Origin: Polytrichum commune
Lineage: Eukaryota; Streptophyta; Polytrichopsida; Polytrichales; Polytrichaceae
DNA: 64,000 nucleotides
Direction of reading: 5' to 3'
Assembly: GCA_950295325.1 (NCBI GenBank)
Contig: OX485806.1
Coordinates: 45,813,169-45,877,168, forward strand
In this document: in pieces, positions 12,989-25,935 of the stretch
Position numbering within the stretch: position 1 is the stretch's first letter
How the letters are laid out: the number at the start of each line of letters is the position of its first letter
The notes under the pieces: model-generated
Told to the model about the DNA's origin: nothing
Database searches by the model: none
What the model saw: the letters and a program-made list of their open reading frames with translations, nothing else
Program-made: the position numbers and the translations under genes

Positions 12989-13445
12989 CAGTCCACCCTC
13001 TATAAATGTTAGGCTCTGGAGTAAAATTTTCCTAACATTTATAGTGAGTTAACATTGTAATAGTTATAAGGGGAGCTTTTTGAATGCTTAACAAATATAA
13101 ATTCATTACAATTATGGAGGGAGAGTTTTGCAAAATTATCATATATAAAATATGTGTATCAAATCAATCTTTTATTTTTATGAAACAAAATAAGAATCAA
13201 TATAGTCCAAATGAATAATTTGATCACAAAAGTCAAATTTGGTGGCTTTTGCCACTTTGAAAGGTTGTGAGTCAATGTAATGAATGTCATCACACAGTAC
13301 TGGATGTATTTTGTAGGTTAACATTTATAAGTGGCAAATTAACAAAGAGGGGAGTAAATTATTGTTAACATTCTAGTTAGCAATATGAGGGGAGTACGAT
13401 TTTGTTAACAAATATAATGAGTTAACGTTTATAAAGGGTGGACTG
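12989..13445. mobile_element. MITE of 457 bp, Tc1/mariner (pogo/Tigger) type
   Basis: The left end reads CAGTCCACCCTCTATAAATG and the right end is its near-perfect inverted copy (CATTTATA form changed to CGTTTATAAAGGGTGGACTG), with about 22 of 25 bases matching. TA dinucleotides flank both ends (12987-12988 and 13446-13447), the target duplication of this superfamily. There is no coding capacity. The CAGTC terminus resembles that of the pogo-type element at 38510-40559, which suggests mobilisation by a related transposase. Confidence 0.8.
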
Positions 13446-13683
13446 TAGTGGGCTGGATGTGTTCTCATGAAGATCACAAAAGCAACCAAACAACTACGTT
13501 CTAGTTGCCTTTCAAAGTGTGGAGGGCCGTGACCATGGGCCACTGGACTTAAAATAACAATGGTTGGTTGATACATATGAACCTTGTTTCATCTACATTT
13601 GTCCTTATTCCCATTAGAGTCTAGGGGTTGAGCAACATACATGGAAACCCATCCTCACTCTACTAGTGGTTGGGTTGCCGCTA

Positions 13684-14407
13684 CAGTCTAACCTCGTTAA
13701 TACAACATTCGTTTATACAACACCCTCGATATTATGACACATTTTTGCACGACCAAACTTTTTAGTTCAAAACTCCCTCTTTTATATGACTACGGCACTC
13801 GATAATGCGACATTTAGAATCTACGTTTTGTCATATTAAAGAGGTAGTTAATGCTAAAATTCTTTTCATCTATGTTATGTACATCTAAAATACATCCATT
13901 TTCACTTGGAAACTACTTGGGAACTTCACTTATCATTGGGAACTTAAGGAGAATTAGGGTTACTAGTGCATAATGGACATGGTTAGGGTTAGAGTGGCCC
14001 CCTGCCTAATACGTTGCTAAATGTCATGCATCATTGTTGTCTAGTTTCTTATTAGAGAACTCTTCATATTTTGGTGTTAATGAAATTATTAGTTTTCAAA
14101 AGTTAGTAGGAAATTTAGATAAGATGATAGTTGCTAACTTGGGTAAGCAACACTAGAGATCTTTGGACTCCTTTTTCAAGAGTTCTTGAGAGTATTTGTA
14201 TTTGTTTGGAGTCATATGTTATTATTTCATACCATCTATGTTGCTTAAACTCGTTGTATATATATTTTAAGCTCATATTACTTATGTTTTCGTATTCCCT
14301 CGATAATACAACAACTTTACGCCATTTGTCATTAATGAGAAGATGACACCTCGATAATACAACTTTTTTGTGTTTCCCAAACGTGTCATACTAAAGAGGG
14401 AGAGCAG
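13684..14407. mobile_element. Probable pogo/Tigger-type MITE, degraded right end
   Basis: The left end reads CAGTCTAACCTCGTTAATAC next to a TA, almost the same as the first bases of the pogo element at 38510. The right end near 14407 is CTAAAGAGGGAGAGCAG followed by TA and matches the inverted left end only in part (about 11 of 19 bases). Motifs such as TCGATAATACAAC recur near both ends. The left boundary is well supported; the right is tentative. Confidence 0.5.
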
Positions 14408-15319
14408 TATAAGATATCTTCCGCCTCAAGCATCTTTTCATGTTTTTGAAACAATGAATTCATTGCATGTGCCGGTCATGCACCCTTGGATAACCTAAAC
14501 CATGATACTCCCACTGAACTCTTTTGGGTCAACCTCTTCTTCAAGTCCATTCCATGACTTAGGTTAAGCAACTATGCTTGATGTTATTGATGCCATGGTT
14601 GTCCTACTCTACAATGATAAGGGTTTCAAGCCAATCATTTAAGAGCTCATAGATTGCATTGCATCATTATTGAGAAAGAGAAGCGTCCCATTCTTATTGA
14701 AACCATCAAAGAGGTAGTAGTGTTGTAGCTAATAATTGTTGACCTCTCTTATGTATTGCTCACTGACTATATATCTTAAGGGAAATGATTTTACAATCAC
14801 TGGAGTTTCAACAACCTAATGCTTCGGATTGATTTGTATGTTTAGTTGGAGGAGAAGCTGAAGAAGTGGAGTTCAGAGCCTCAAAAGTTGGTTGATATGC
14901 CAAATCAAATATCGTTCTCAATTCTTGGGTGAAGCATTACGGAGCCTTTAATTTACAAATGTTTTTTTCATCTCTATCCATACGAAAAGCTGGGTCGCCT
15001 TCCCTTTTCTTAGTTATCATTCATGACTGTGTGTACTTCATCCATATCAATTCATCCAACCACGGGCTGCAAAATGCACTACGATCGCACAGCCAATTTA
15101 TTGAAGAATCGGGCGGCTGAGGAAGCATGTTATTTACATCGGACGTTCTATATTCAAATACGTCGATGTTGTCATTGGATGAAGTCTCGCAGGCAAAGCA
15201 CTGGAGGTTCAAGAGGGTACCAAAAGGGATGGAGAGAGATGAGGCCTGGATGAAGGAAATTAGAGGACACGAGTGAGAGGTGGAGGTTTGGAGAGGATAG
15301 TGTCGAGCGGGGTTCCCAA
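14408..15319. other. Upstream region of the GLK gene
   Basis: No coding feature recognised. It should contain the GLK promoter and 5' untranslated region, but I cannot point to a convincing TATA element or transcription start. Confidence 0.4.
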
Positions 15320-16843
15320 ATGAGGGCCATGGTGGTCGGAACAGGCGATGGAGATATGGCGATGGAGATGGTAAGTGTAGAGCAATCTGTCCAGGTTGAT
15401 ACCTTGTCATATTGCGTGTTGGAGGGTCTGATTGACTCCACTTTTCAAACGAGCGGAAAATTGCTAGACAGAGTGAAGCTTGGCGACTATGTCGAGCATA
15501 CTGACTTGGAGGAGGGCTGCGGGATTGATGGAGAGGTTTCGGAATGCCTGCGCTTTGTTGAGAATTCTGACTGCGGAGTTGTTGATTGCCAATATCTCAG
15601 CAAGTTTCCTGAGCAAGTCGAGTCAGAGGATGCAACTTTAGACGGGGAAAGAAGAGAGGGAGAAGACTTCCAAGTTTCCCATCTTGTAAGGCATGTTAAG
15701 ACGGAGAATCTAGAGAAGCTTGAGAGTTTGAAGGTTCCAGTGGAGAGTCTGAAGGTTCCTGTTGAGAATCTAGAAATTATCCGTGGGGCAGAGGTAGGGG
15801 AAGAGGAGGCTCTGCTGCTTGCCGAAGCGGCTAAAATCGGCGATGGAGGCGCTGTTTCGGACAGCGGTGACTGTTGCACTGGTGAGAAAAGGGACAGTCA
15901 AAAAATTAGTTGTCTCAAACCTAGCTGCAAGAATGGTGTATCTTCTCTGCCGGCGGGTAAGAAGAAGGCGAAGGTAGACTGGACACCGGAGCTCCATCGT
16001 CGTTTCGTGCATGCAGTGGAGTCGCTGGGTGTGGAAAAGGCATTTCCGTCCCGTATCCTGGAACTTATGGGAGTGCAGTGCCTCACGCGACACAATATTG
16101 CTAGTCACTTACAGAAGTACCGCTCTCATCGACGCCACCTTGCAGCTCGAGAGGCAGAGGCAGCATCCTGGAGCCATCGCCGACCTTTCGCTCAAGCCCC
16201 CTGGACTCGAAGCGCACGACGCGAAGGCCTCCCTTATCTGGTTCCGCTGCTCAGCCACGCAACGCCACATATTCAACCACGGCCCGCAATGGCCATCCCT
16301 GCGCTGCAGCAACCGCAATGTCTTCAATCACAAGTTCCCCTCAAAGTGTGGGGCTACCCCACTGTTGATCACTCCAGTGTACATATGTGGCAACAACCCA
16401 GTGTGTGTTCTCCATCTTTCTGGCAAGCTCCTGATGGCTCTTACTGGCAACATCCCGCTGCTAACTACGATGGTGGAAGGGCGCCTGGTGCGTGCTATCC
16501 TCATCCCATGCGAGTTCCCCTGGCTACTATGCCGGCCGGGTCACCCATGGTGGCGTCAGGCTTCCCTGACGAAAACTACTATTGCGACGAGGCACTCCCC
16601 GTGTCAATGTATCTTTGTAATACCGCCTATGATTGTGATTTAGGGAGGGCCGCAGGTGCTGCCGCTTGCAGCAAACCGACTGAGACCCATTTGTCAAAAG
16701 AAATTCTTGATGCTGCCATCAGTGAAGCGCTCGCGAACCCTTGGACTCCTCCGCCGTTAGGGCTGAAACCTCCGTCCATGGAGGGAGTTATTGCAGAGCT
16801 CCAACGGCAGGGAATCAATACCGTGCCGCCCTCTATATGTTAG
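15320..16843 (+). CDS. GLK: GOLDEN2-LIKE (GLK) transcription factor, single uninterrupted frame of 507 residues
   Basis: GLK proteins act in the nucleus to switch on chlorophyll-synthesis and light-harvesting genes during chloroplast development. The GARP (Myb-like) DNA-binding domain is at residues 218-274 ([12 protein letters not shown] through [20 protein letters not shown]). It is followed at once by the family signature AREAEAASW. The middle is Pro- and Trp-rich ([19 protein letters not shown]), as in known GLKs. The C-terminal GCT box spans about 457-507 ([20 protein letters not shown], then ELQRQGI). The N-terminus is acidic and has a short ESLKVPV tandem repeat near residue 135. ATG codons at 15320 and 15329 are both possible starts; the second has the better GCCATGG context. 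The frame has no stop or intron, which is unusual for this family. Confidence 0.93.
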   Translation: MRAMVVGTGDGDMAMEMVSVEQSVQVDTLSYCVLEGLIDSTFQTSGKLLDRVKLGDYVEHTDLEEGCGIDGEVSECLRFVENSDCGVVDCQYLSKFPEQVESEDATLDGERREGEDFQVSHLVRHVKTENLEKLESLKVPVESLKVPVENLEIIRGAEVGEEEALLLAEAAKIGDGGAVSDSGDCCTGEKRDSQKISCLKPSCKNGVSSLPAGKKKAKVDWTPELHRRFVHAVESLGVEKAFPSRILELMGVQCLTRHNIASHLQKYRSHRRHLAAREAEAASWSHRRPFAQAPWTRSARREGLPYLVPLLSHATPHIQPRPAMAIPALQQPQCLQSQVPLKVWGYPTVDHSSVHMWQQPSVCSPSFWQAPDGSYWQHPAANYDGGRAPGACYPHPMRVPLATMPAGSPMVASGFPDENYYCDEALPVSMYLCNTAYDCDLGRAAGAAACSKPTETHLSKEILDAAISEALANPWTPPPLGLKPPSMEGVIAELQRQGINTVPPSIC

Positions 16844-19800
16844 ACGTCTGTAATGTTTGGCATCGGGAAGCTTTAGATATAATAGCACTCGCTTCTTTCT
16901 GCGACTCTCCGTGTTCCAATGACCGCTGGTATATATTCTGGCGTCCAGCTGAGGAATCCTCTCGGAATTTTGTTACGAAGGGAAGCGTTGTTGTTAGAAG
17001 TATGGCCTCTTTAGATTCAGCATTGGCAGCGACGAACGTTGCCATCTACTATGGATATTACCGGGCATGATGATGGTTGCGGAAAGGTGCGTGGATTTGA
17101 TTCCGCACGGAAGTTCCTCGGTAGGTAGTCTGGGTCAGATACTTGTTAGTGACAGTGGCCAATGTTAATAGTACGTGAGATCTTAATTCTCCGGAAAGGG
17201 GAGGATTGATTAATTTATCAGCATCAGATAGAACTGTCACATGACCTTTGTCCATCTGAAAGACAGTCAAGGTGAGAGGATCCGTGCCTCTGATGTTCCC
17301 CACATTACTACTTGGTGGGTATCCAGAATTGGTGTAATGTTATCTATGTGCCGGTTTCATTACGGTGACGAGAGTATGCTTTTCATGAAACAATTAATTG
17401 CATGATCATTAATGATAGTATGTTGAATAGAATCGTCTCTTTTAATTAGGGGATATACAAGAAAGCTTATTCAAGATAGAACAAGATAGGAAACAGCTGT
17501 TTCTGATAACTCAATCAACAATCGCCTAAATCCTGTTGACAAGCTCTAATGCAGTTTTCATTGCATTAGAGGCTTGACGTAATTCAATCAAGCGACTAGA
17601 AACAATTGACGAGAGTCATCATAATGTAACCAGTAGTTTCTCAATCGAACCATCAGTTATATTTTATATTAGTTACTTCATTGAATATGTGCTGGCATCT
17701 CACAGAGAATATCTGACAAATGATGTTCATTACTATGATGCTAATGCACCTCGCACCTATGAATTTGGAGTTTCGTTGAGGTTTTTCGATGAGGGATTGC
17801 CATTTCTGTGGCAACAGTGTAGGACTACCCCTTCGCGGGTGTCGAGATTCCTGCAGGCACAGATTAGGACACCTCATTGCAGATATTACCGGTAAATGAT
17901 GGATGGCGGACCACGATAGATGTGTGAAGCGAGAGGATCATGAGCATCTATGGCATCATTTAGAGGATATCTGACAAATGATGTTCATTACTGTAACAGC
18001 AAGCGAGAGGGTCAAGCGCATGGTGATGTGACCAGCTGCATCGAGCAGTTCGAGAAAATTGACAATTTAGTTCTTCTCGGGTGAGAGGGTCACTTATTTA
18101 CCTTGGGGACTAGGCCGAGATTATCATCTTTTCTCTGTTTATCAAGTGCATAACTTCAACGTAGTGAAGACCCTCTTACGTGTTCATCTACGGTTTACAA
18201 TTTGCACTCACAATTTAGAGGGTTTGTATAAGAATTCATGTATTCACGATTCATGATTCTTAGTTGTTGAATAGCAGCCTAATGTTCTTTATACCCTTTG
18301 AAGATCCAGAGAACTTGGCGTCTATCCAGTAGCATCATGTACTCTGTTCTCATCAGCTTCGCGAAAGTGGCATCTGCTCTCACTAGAAGTTTCCTTCAAA
18401 GTAATGATAGTGACCCAACACACGACATATACAGAGAATGGGCGTTGCTAACCAGTGTCAACTTTTACAAAGGCCCTTCACGGACTCGTGACTGGTAACT
18501 TTTTGGCTGTATGTCGCTTGACAGGTTCAATTTTTTTGCCTTCTTTGGACGGGTTGAGCGGAAACTTGTCGGGCTGGAATTTTTTAATCTATTTATGTAA
18601 AAACTAAATCATAACAATCATGAAACAAATTTAAAAGTCATAAAACTTTCACAAACTAAGAAACATGTGAAGAAATACCATGGCAAGGTCTTTGCTATTA
18701 TATGATTCAAATCTATAATTTTGATAGAAAAACAACCTATGTAGTGCAGTTGAAATCTTAGACCTATGGAACATGTACGCGCAATGAAAACTTAATGTAT
18801 TTACCCTTCTTTCTAAAGGAGAAATACAAAGAAGATCTCAAGAATTTCATTACATTAGTTGAGCTCATAAATGATCAAAATTATTGCAAGGTGGAATTCA
18901 AGTTTGACCCCTGTTGAACAACCAAAAGCTTTAAAGGGGTTTGTTAGGTAACTAAAAATTAATCTCATTCTACAAAAACATTACATAAAAGAAATGGTTT
19001 CTCATGTTCAACAACTAATTAAAAACTTAGGGTACTTTTGGGAAGTGTAGTGGATTATACAGCACTCGATTTAGGATGAAAAAATTAACCTCATATGAAG
19101 GTAGATGGTGCTAAACCTGTCATTTTGGGCATTGGGCTTAGACACTATCTTGAAAGTTTAATCTTTCTTGTTAGCAATTGACAAGATATTCTAGAACACT
19201 CTATCATGGTGTGCTTGATTTAGATTAAGTGGTCATATGGGTCCCCCCCAATTATGTTGACTATTGAACTTAGAATAGTGTAGCATATATTGAATACGCA
19301 GTCCAAGCTTTTTTAAATATATGTGTTTTTGGTGTCCATTCTTAAATCCACACCTAACCACATACCACACAAATACAAGTGTCCAAATTATTGCTATGTT
19401 GGAATATCATGCATGTCTACCTATAAATTTGCACTCCATACATAAAACTTAGATGGACTCACATATTTATTTGTAGATAACTACAAGCCAACACATAAAC
19501 CTAATATCAAGGTGGTGAAAATTTTCAAAAAATCTCAATATAAACTATTTGCGGAAGATTTGAGGGTGTTGGTTTTGCATGGAATGTTGGTTTTTGCATC
19601 CTCTAGCTTAGTACATGTGAAATGTAATTTATGTCCATGCTCTTCCTATGAATGTATGAACCATAATTAAAGTAAACCAAATTCCAATACACTTTGGATG
19701 CTTGATGGTTCATAATGACATCTTACTAAACATTAAAATTATATGTGGCAGACATATATTTGATATCCAATATTTTTCTGACAGGTATCTTTATGACCAC

Positions 19801-21040
19801 ATATTTTGTGGGGGCTTTTTTGGCCTATCACATGATGGGTCCACAAGTATTTTGACAGAAATTTGGCATGTGGGGCTGAAATCGTGGACAAGAATCAATC
19901 CTGGTACTAACTGCTAGGAGTTTGACGTACCTGCAAGACCATCTGCTAGTAATGCTATGGTTACATAGAATTCAGCAAAGCTAGATTGGGGCCCTGTGAA
20001 TGTTTTTAGCTCATCTCACTTCCATGCAACATTATTAAGTGCGTTCGTTCATGTGGGCAATGAGAATATAATCATGAGTTTTAATCTGCACTAGGTTGGG
20101 GTATTCCATGATCATATTCTTGGGGCGCATATGAACAAATACATAGTGTTTAATAATTTTATGCAAGTGTTTTGAAACAATAATGTTTCAAATAATGCTC
20201 AAAGAGGTGTGTTTGAAAAACATATTATAAGATATTGAGGCCTCAAAGTAACACCTTCCTTTTGGTGACACCTATTTTTAATTCTTGAGATGTGAACAAG
20301 TGAGTGCAATGGTACCATCAAATAAGTCATTATTAAAAAAACGACTAATCATGTGCAACATTAAGTATAAAATTATATCACTTCAACCATTCATAATAGT
20401 AGTGTAAGAAGGTGTTAAGGACACAACCTCCAAAAGCTTTTGATACTTTTACCTTAAATGTTTTACTTTCCACCATATATAAAAACTTATATATACGAAG
20501 CTTATATGTAGAAGGTTAGGGTATATAACACTATATTAGTTAATTTGAAACTTTCTCTTGTCTCAAATTAATATATGGACCACAACAACATGAAGTCGCC
20601 CGAAACTATATTATCAACAATCTCAAATATATTATCAATCCTAGTATCCCCAAATCAATGGTTGGCTGACATAAGCACATTGGGTAGAGCATTTGAAATC
20701 AATTTCACCAAAAAAATCATATAGAATGTTGGATATTATTAGCATGTCCAATAAAATATAGACACTACGATCTACAAAGCATCGTGTAATAAATGCATAT
20801 TTATTCAACCTTGTAATTTAGTCCCAAATATAATAATAAAATAAAATTCATATTTTTTTATGAAATATTCTATATGGATATTCATCCAACCCCAAACAAT
20901 ATAGCATTCCTAAGTTCAACCCAAACTCTACCCCAATTTTAAGGAGCACACATATGAGTAATATTTGTCTACTACAGTTATATATGAAACTATAATCATG
21001 ATTACACAATTCTACCAACTTCTCATTTAATTTGGCTTGC
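16844..21040. other. Non-coding stretch downstream of GLK
   Basis: No gene recognised. At 17546-17579 a near-perfect hairpin pairs CTCTAATGCA with TGCATTAGAG. A TATCTGACAAATGATGTTC block occurs twice, near 17707 and 17967, about 260 bases apart. The rest is AT-rich with only short open frames lacking motifs. Confidence 0.5.
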
Positions 21041-21931
21041 TTATTGTGCGATCCGAGCAAGGTCTTTTATCGCAAAAATTATGTACTTTTGAAAGATAGA
21101 CACTGATCCACTATGATTTTTCCATGGTTTCCATGCTATTAATATGGAATATGTATCTATCCAACATGGACCATGCTCAGAATCCACCTTCCATCGAAAG
21201 TTATGGTTTGTATCCCACCATGTGTAATGCTGAATCACATCTTCATTCCATGCCGTCGATCGGTAGTACTCCACCTGAATCTGTAAAAAATGAGGGCCAT
21301 AATTTACAAAATTTGGTTGGGACAAAGTTCTTGCCACCCACATTGGCTTTGCATATGTCTCATCTCCAGGACGTAAAATGAGCATATAACCTTCATATCA
21401 ATCAACTGCAATATGGAAAGATGGTAGGGGACAGTTTTTAGCAGGCCCGATGTAATGGTCATTTACATCAAACTCTTCACGAACCTCTCCATTTTCCAAA
21501 AGGATAGCCTTCGAAGCTTGTACATCGACACGAGTTTGTGGAAAAATCCGTGTCTCAAAGTAAGGGGACTATTTTAGTGAAGGTTTGCCAAGGCGGCATG
21601 AACACGTGTTTAATACTGTATCCAACTCCTGTAACGATGCCAACATGATCCAACAACATCCACTACCCTCACACTCTCCAAGTATTGTATGAAATTTAAT
21701 ATGTTTTTTACAATATCCTCCGAATTCTTCATGGGTATTGGTTTGCAAGGCTTAGGTTGCCCGTCTGGTAACATCGTCCTTCCATCTGCATCAATGCACC
21801 ATACAAGGAGACCTTCTGGTGGGCTTCAGTCTTGTGTCATGCACAACACCTTGTATCGCATGGCTGGAACACCATTATCATGCATGTAAAACTGAAATTG
21901 TTGTGCCTTTGTATGCTTGATCAATCAGTGA

Positions 21932-23567
21932 TGTGAGCCCAAAATTGCGCCCACATGTCTTCTCAAGCGTAAAAATTACGAAAACCTTAGAGTTCGTGTT
22001 TGTTTGATTTGTCAAAAGCATACAAAAAAGAGTGATGTGTTAGAGTTTAGTTATAGTTGAATTAAGTGTTGAACTTGAGTTAGTAAAAGAGAAAAAAACC
22101 AAAAACAAGTAATTAGTTTAATTCAGTTTTAGGGACACCTAAGTTTGAGAAACTTAGACTAGGCTTGGGTGGCCGAGCTTAAAGTATTGTTTGTATTAGG
22201 CTTACACTACAATTGTGTAAGGGGGGGATCCCTCCTCAATTCAGATCAGACACTAAAAGTTCGGATCCAGGAGAGAGGCCCTGGATGCTCGAAGAGGGGA
22301 CCGACACTCTCTCTCTCGGGAAGATGGTGGCAGTAGCACCGAAGAGGCCTCCCTATCGGCTTCTGGACTAAATGGTTGCAGCCGAGGGCACCAGGGATTT
22401 TGGCATGGTGTAATGCGAGTGTTGAAGAAGGGAGACTGGGAGGCTAGAAGGCAGAACGCTAGATGACTACCTTTGCTTCTCGTTCAAGGTAAAATGCTTT
22501 GGGCCAGCGGCCGAGCAGGTGCATTTGGCGATGGCTTGAATCAAAAGGGATTCAGCAATGTGCACTGACCGAAGGACCAACAGTTAAGGTGGAGGGAGTA
22601 AGACTTCATAGGTTCAGTGAGGAGTGCCGAGCGAGGCAGCTGGTGGACCCAACGAGACCACTCGCTGGCCATCAAAGGTGTGCGGATGCGAGGGCTGCCA
22701 CGGTGCAGCGGGAGGTGCACTTCCGAGAATAGCTGAGACTATACAGGTGTTGTAACCAGCAGTTGCATTGGCTGCAAGCTCAACTGAAGGAGGAGAGGTT
22801 CAATCTGGTGGGCTCGGTGACTGGGAATTGGAGGGGAGATTGGGTCAGCGGCAGAAATCAAGGGGAGAGAGTGCTGGGAATGCGGTGGATTACTGATGAT
22901 TTCGTGATGAAAGCAAGGAGCGGTGAGGGTGCATTAGGTTGAGATTAGATCTTCTTCAATTTCCCTATTTCAACGAGTTCTTGAAGGTTGTCCGAACTGG
23001 GTTGCTGCCTTGAGGCAGGGGGCAGGAGGCATGATTTGAATGCTGGGTGGTTGCTTGTCAACTTGGAAAACACACAAGCCGCGGGTCGAAATGGCTCGGC
23101 AGTGGCGATCTTCTACCGGACTGGGATTTGAAGGAGGCCTTGAGGCGACTGGGCAGGCTATGGTTCTCTTGTCGAGCATAGTGTAAGGAGGGTGAAGGCC
23201 CTGGTGGCACATTAGTGGCCAGTGGAGATGTGAGCTGGCCGAAGGAAGGAAGGGGAATTAACGAGGTGGCAGGGAGGACTTACCCACAGTACTGGCAGCT
23301 GGGCAGGGGATAATAATCAATTTGTAGTGAAGGAATTAGTGACTTAGATTAGTGTTAGTATAGGGTTTAGATGAGTTGTGTTGAGCTACGAGTATTTGTT
23401 AATACTTGAAGACCAAACAATAAAAAAAAATTAAAAAATTAATGTGTTTTATTCAACTCTCACTGAGGGTTGGTTATGTATTTCCATAAGCTGAGAGGAA
23501 GGTTGTGAAAGAGGATCCTTCACCAGGACTAGGACGCAATTAAGGATGGGGGTGAATCTGGCTCACA
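21932..23567 (+). mobile_element. Solo LTR of 1636 bp with 5-bp target duplication
   Basis: The insert begins TGTGAGCC and ends GGCTCACA, an exact eight-base inverted terminus. The five bases AGTGA flank it on both sides (21927-21931 and 23568-23572). No gag or pol is present. It splits the minus-strand DUF7869-type pseudogene, whose sequence resumes on either side. The first bases (TGTGAGCCCAAAATTG) closely resemble the inverted right end of the element at 36467-41132, so the two may be relatives. Confidence 0.85.
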
Positions 23568-25060
23568 AGTGAGCCGCGCCCCACTTTGAATATACGGTTC
23601 TATAAGTGCCTTGAAGAAAGGCACCTCCTCGATCATATGGGGGATGATGGGAACGTTCTCCGAATTCATGTATGACTTCATTAATAGTGGGATTATTGGA
23701 AAATCCTTTCCTCGCAACTTCATGCTCCATTGCCCAAAAGATGCATTAATATCATCATGCAAGTGATCTACCAAAATAAAAGACACAAACACCTCCTTGA
23801 AAATGCCTTTTGCAACCAACAATGACCAATATGCAAAAAAAAATCTATTTTTATTGTCCTTGGCATAATTGTCCAATTCAACACGCATAGTGGGGGAAAG
23901 TTTCATGATACTCACAAGTTCACTAGGTGGCTCTGTCAACAAATGCAAGCATATATCTTTTCCATCCAATACCGCTTCATATAGAGGTATTGATTCGTGT
24001 TTTCAAATAACAGTCTTGAAAATAGGACATCGGTTTCTCCAAATCATGTAACAGCCTTGCAAATGACCTTATCGTATGGTTTGAATCCGCCGGATATAAA
24101 TCGAGAGCATAATGAGAAAACTTGATATCATCGTGTTCATGTGCAATCATTCCTGCTATGCCAAATCAAGGATTTAATATTCATCTATAAATAATTCATA
24201 TTGTGTACATCTATGTCCCCAAATACAACCCTACAAACACAAAGTTGTGTTCATATAATGCGATGAATTTTTTTTCCAAATTCACTTGTAACCAATACAT
24301 GTAGCTTAAAAAATCCATCCGTGGCTTTTATTCGATTTGCAAAGCATGGTGAGGTTGTTTTGGCATGGTCCATTTTTTCATGGATAACTGTAAAGACCTC
24401 TAAAGGCTTGGAGATGGACAAATCTCTATTTGTTACGGTATTCATTACGGTGCGCCTCTTGCATGTTCACATGCTTGAAATAGTTCAATTGATGTGTTGC
24501 ATAGGACTTTGTCCCCATCGTGTGTGCATCCCGAAGGTGCTTCAACTTCTTGATAAGGTTTGCTTTCTTGATTGCACTTAATTTTGACAAAAAAATTGGC
24601 TTCAAACCGGCCTTCTCGCCAACTGCATTTATATCCAACAATATGTCTTTCTATTTTATGCTTGTGGGAAGAACCTTCTCTACAACCTTTTCACCGGTTT
24701 TGAGTGTACGTGTTTTGTGTGGCATTGCATTGGCAAAGGGAACAATAATGGTCGCCAGAGTGGGAGTTGTTTGCCTTGTTGCTTCTTGAGGTTTCTTTAA
24801 ACCCACGTTCCATGGTGACAGGACCTGCAATCTTCCTTGGCATAAACAATTTTTCTATAAAAAAATTCTTTCCACACACCATGAATGATATACCATGCCG
24901 TACAATACACATCTATGCTTTCAAAGGTGATGACCTTGTGACCCATCCAGTTCACATGTATTGCCCTATAAATATCAAATAATGTTTTTTGATGGATCTT
25001 AAACAAAAATCTCCAAGCCACACTTCTTTGCAGATGACCTTTATTTTATCCCAGGGGAAT

Positions 25061-25492
25061 TGTCATGTGAGGTGACATCGGGGGTTAAGTCACGTCAAAT
25101 TAGGAGTAAATGGACTTTATTAGGAGTCCATGTGTGTTTGGATGGATTATGGACTCCATTGGGAGTCCTAGTTAGTTGTTCATTCACTTCATGGATGAAA
25201 TCCACATAGGATTGGGGTTATGTGGAGAGGAAGGCATCTTGACTTGCCATTGTTGTCAAGTCAAGTCTTGTGAGTGTGTTTTGAGAGAGAGAGAGCTTGT
25301 TGTTGCTATCTTATGGCTATGGTGTAGTAGATCATGAGTAAAGCCTTTGCATTCTTTCTCCATCACTTGCACTCTTGGATTCTCCCTTTGTGGAGTGAGA
25401 GATAGCTTGACTCTTGTGTGTGAATTTCAGATTTTCTTAAGCTTTGTAAGGAGACTTCTTAGTTTCTTGAGATTGGAGAGAGAAACCCTCAT
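25061..25492 (+). repeat. 5' LTR, portion shared with the 3' LTR
   Basis: These 432 bases align without visible gaps to 34637-35068 and to the start of copy 2 at 54269. The true LTR may run beyond 25492, but the 3' LTR is broken at that point, so the end cannot be set. It contains self-complementary blocks: ATGGACT..AGTCCAT pairs and CTTGACTTG with CAAGTCAAG. The first bases TGTCAC pair with GTGACA just downstream in the intact form; here one base is changed to TGTCAT. Confidence 0.85.
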
Positions 25493-25935
25493 ACTTGACA
25501 ACAATAGGCTTATTTTTCATTTTTGGTTGTATTTCTGAGCTAGAATGGCCCAGTAGTGGGAGCAAATGAGTGATACAAGTGTATGAAAGCTTAGTTTGCA
25601 ATTCCTTGCAACCCTCAAGAAGATTTTGAGAAAAATCTCCACATTTATCTTTTGGTGTCTCTTTGTGTTTTCTTGAATTGTTGATGGTTGAATCTTGAGA
25701 CCAAATGGAATCTCAAGTCACATCTTTCTTGCTTGCAAATTGTGGAAGCAAAGTTTAATTTTTTTCTTTAAAAACAAAAAAAATAAAAAAATCCGATTTG
25801 TTTTTAATTTTTTTGAGCTCTGGACGGATCCGGAGCTCACCGGACCCTCCTAGAGCTCCAGGAGCTCCAGGCAACAAACCGGGCGGGCGGGCGCAGGCCG
25901 GGCCCACGGGGGCGGGCAGGCGCCAGCCAAGCCAG

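Noticed and set aside
25056-25060. Target-site duplication for copy 1 of the methyltransferase element
   Set aside because: GGAAT before 25061 is not repeated after 35177 (GAACA or AACAA), so no duplication can be claimed.
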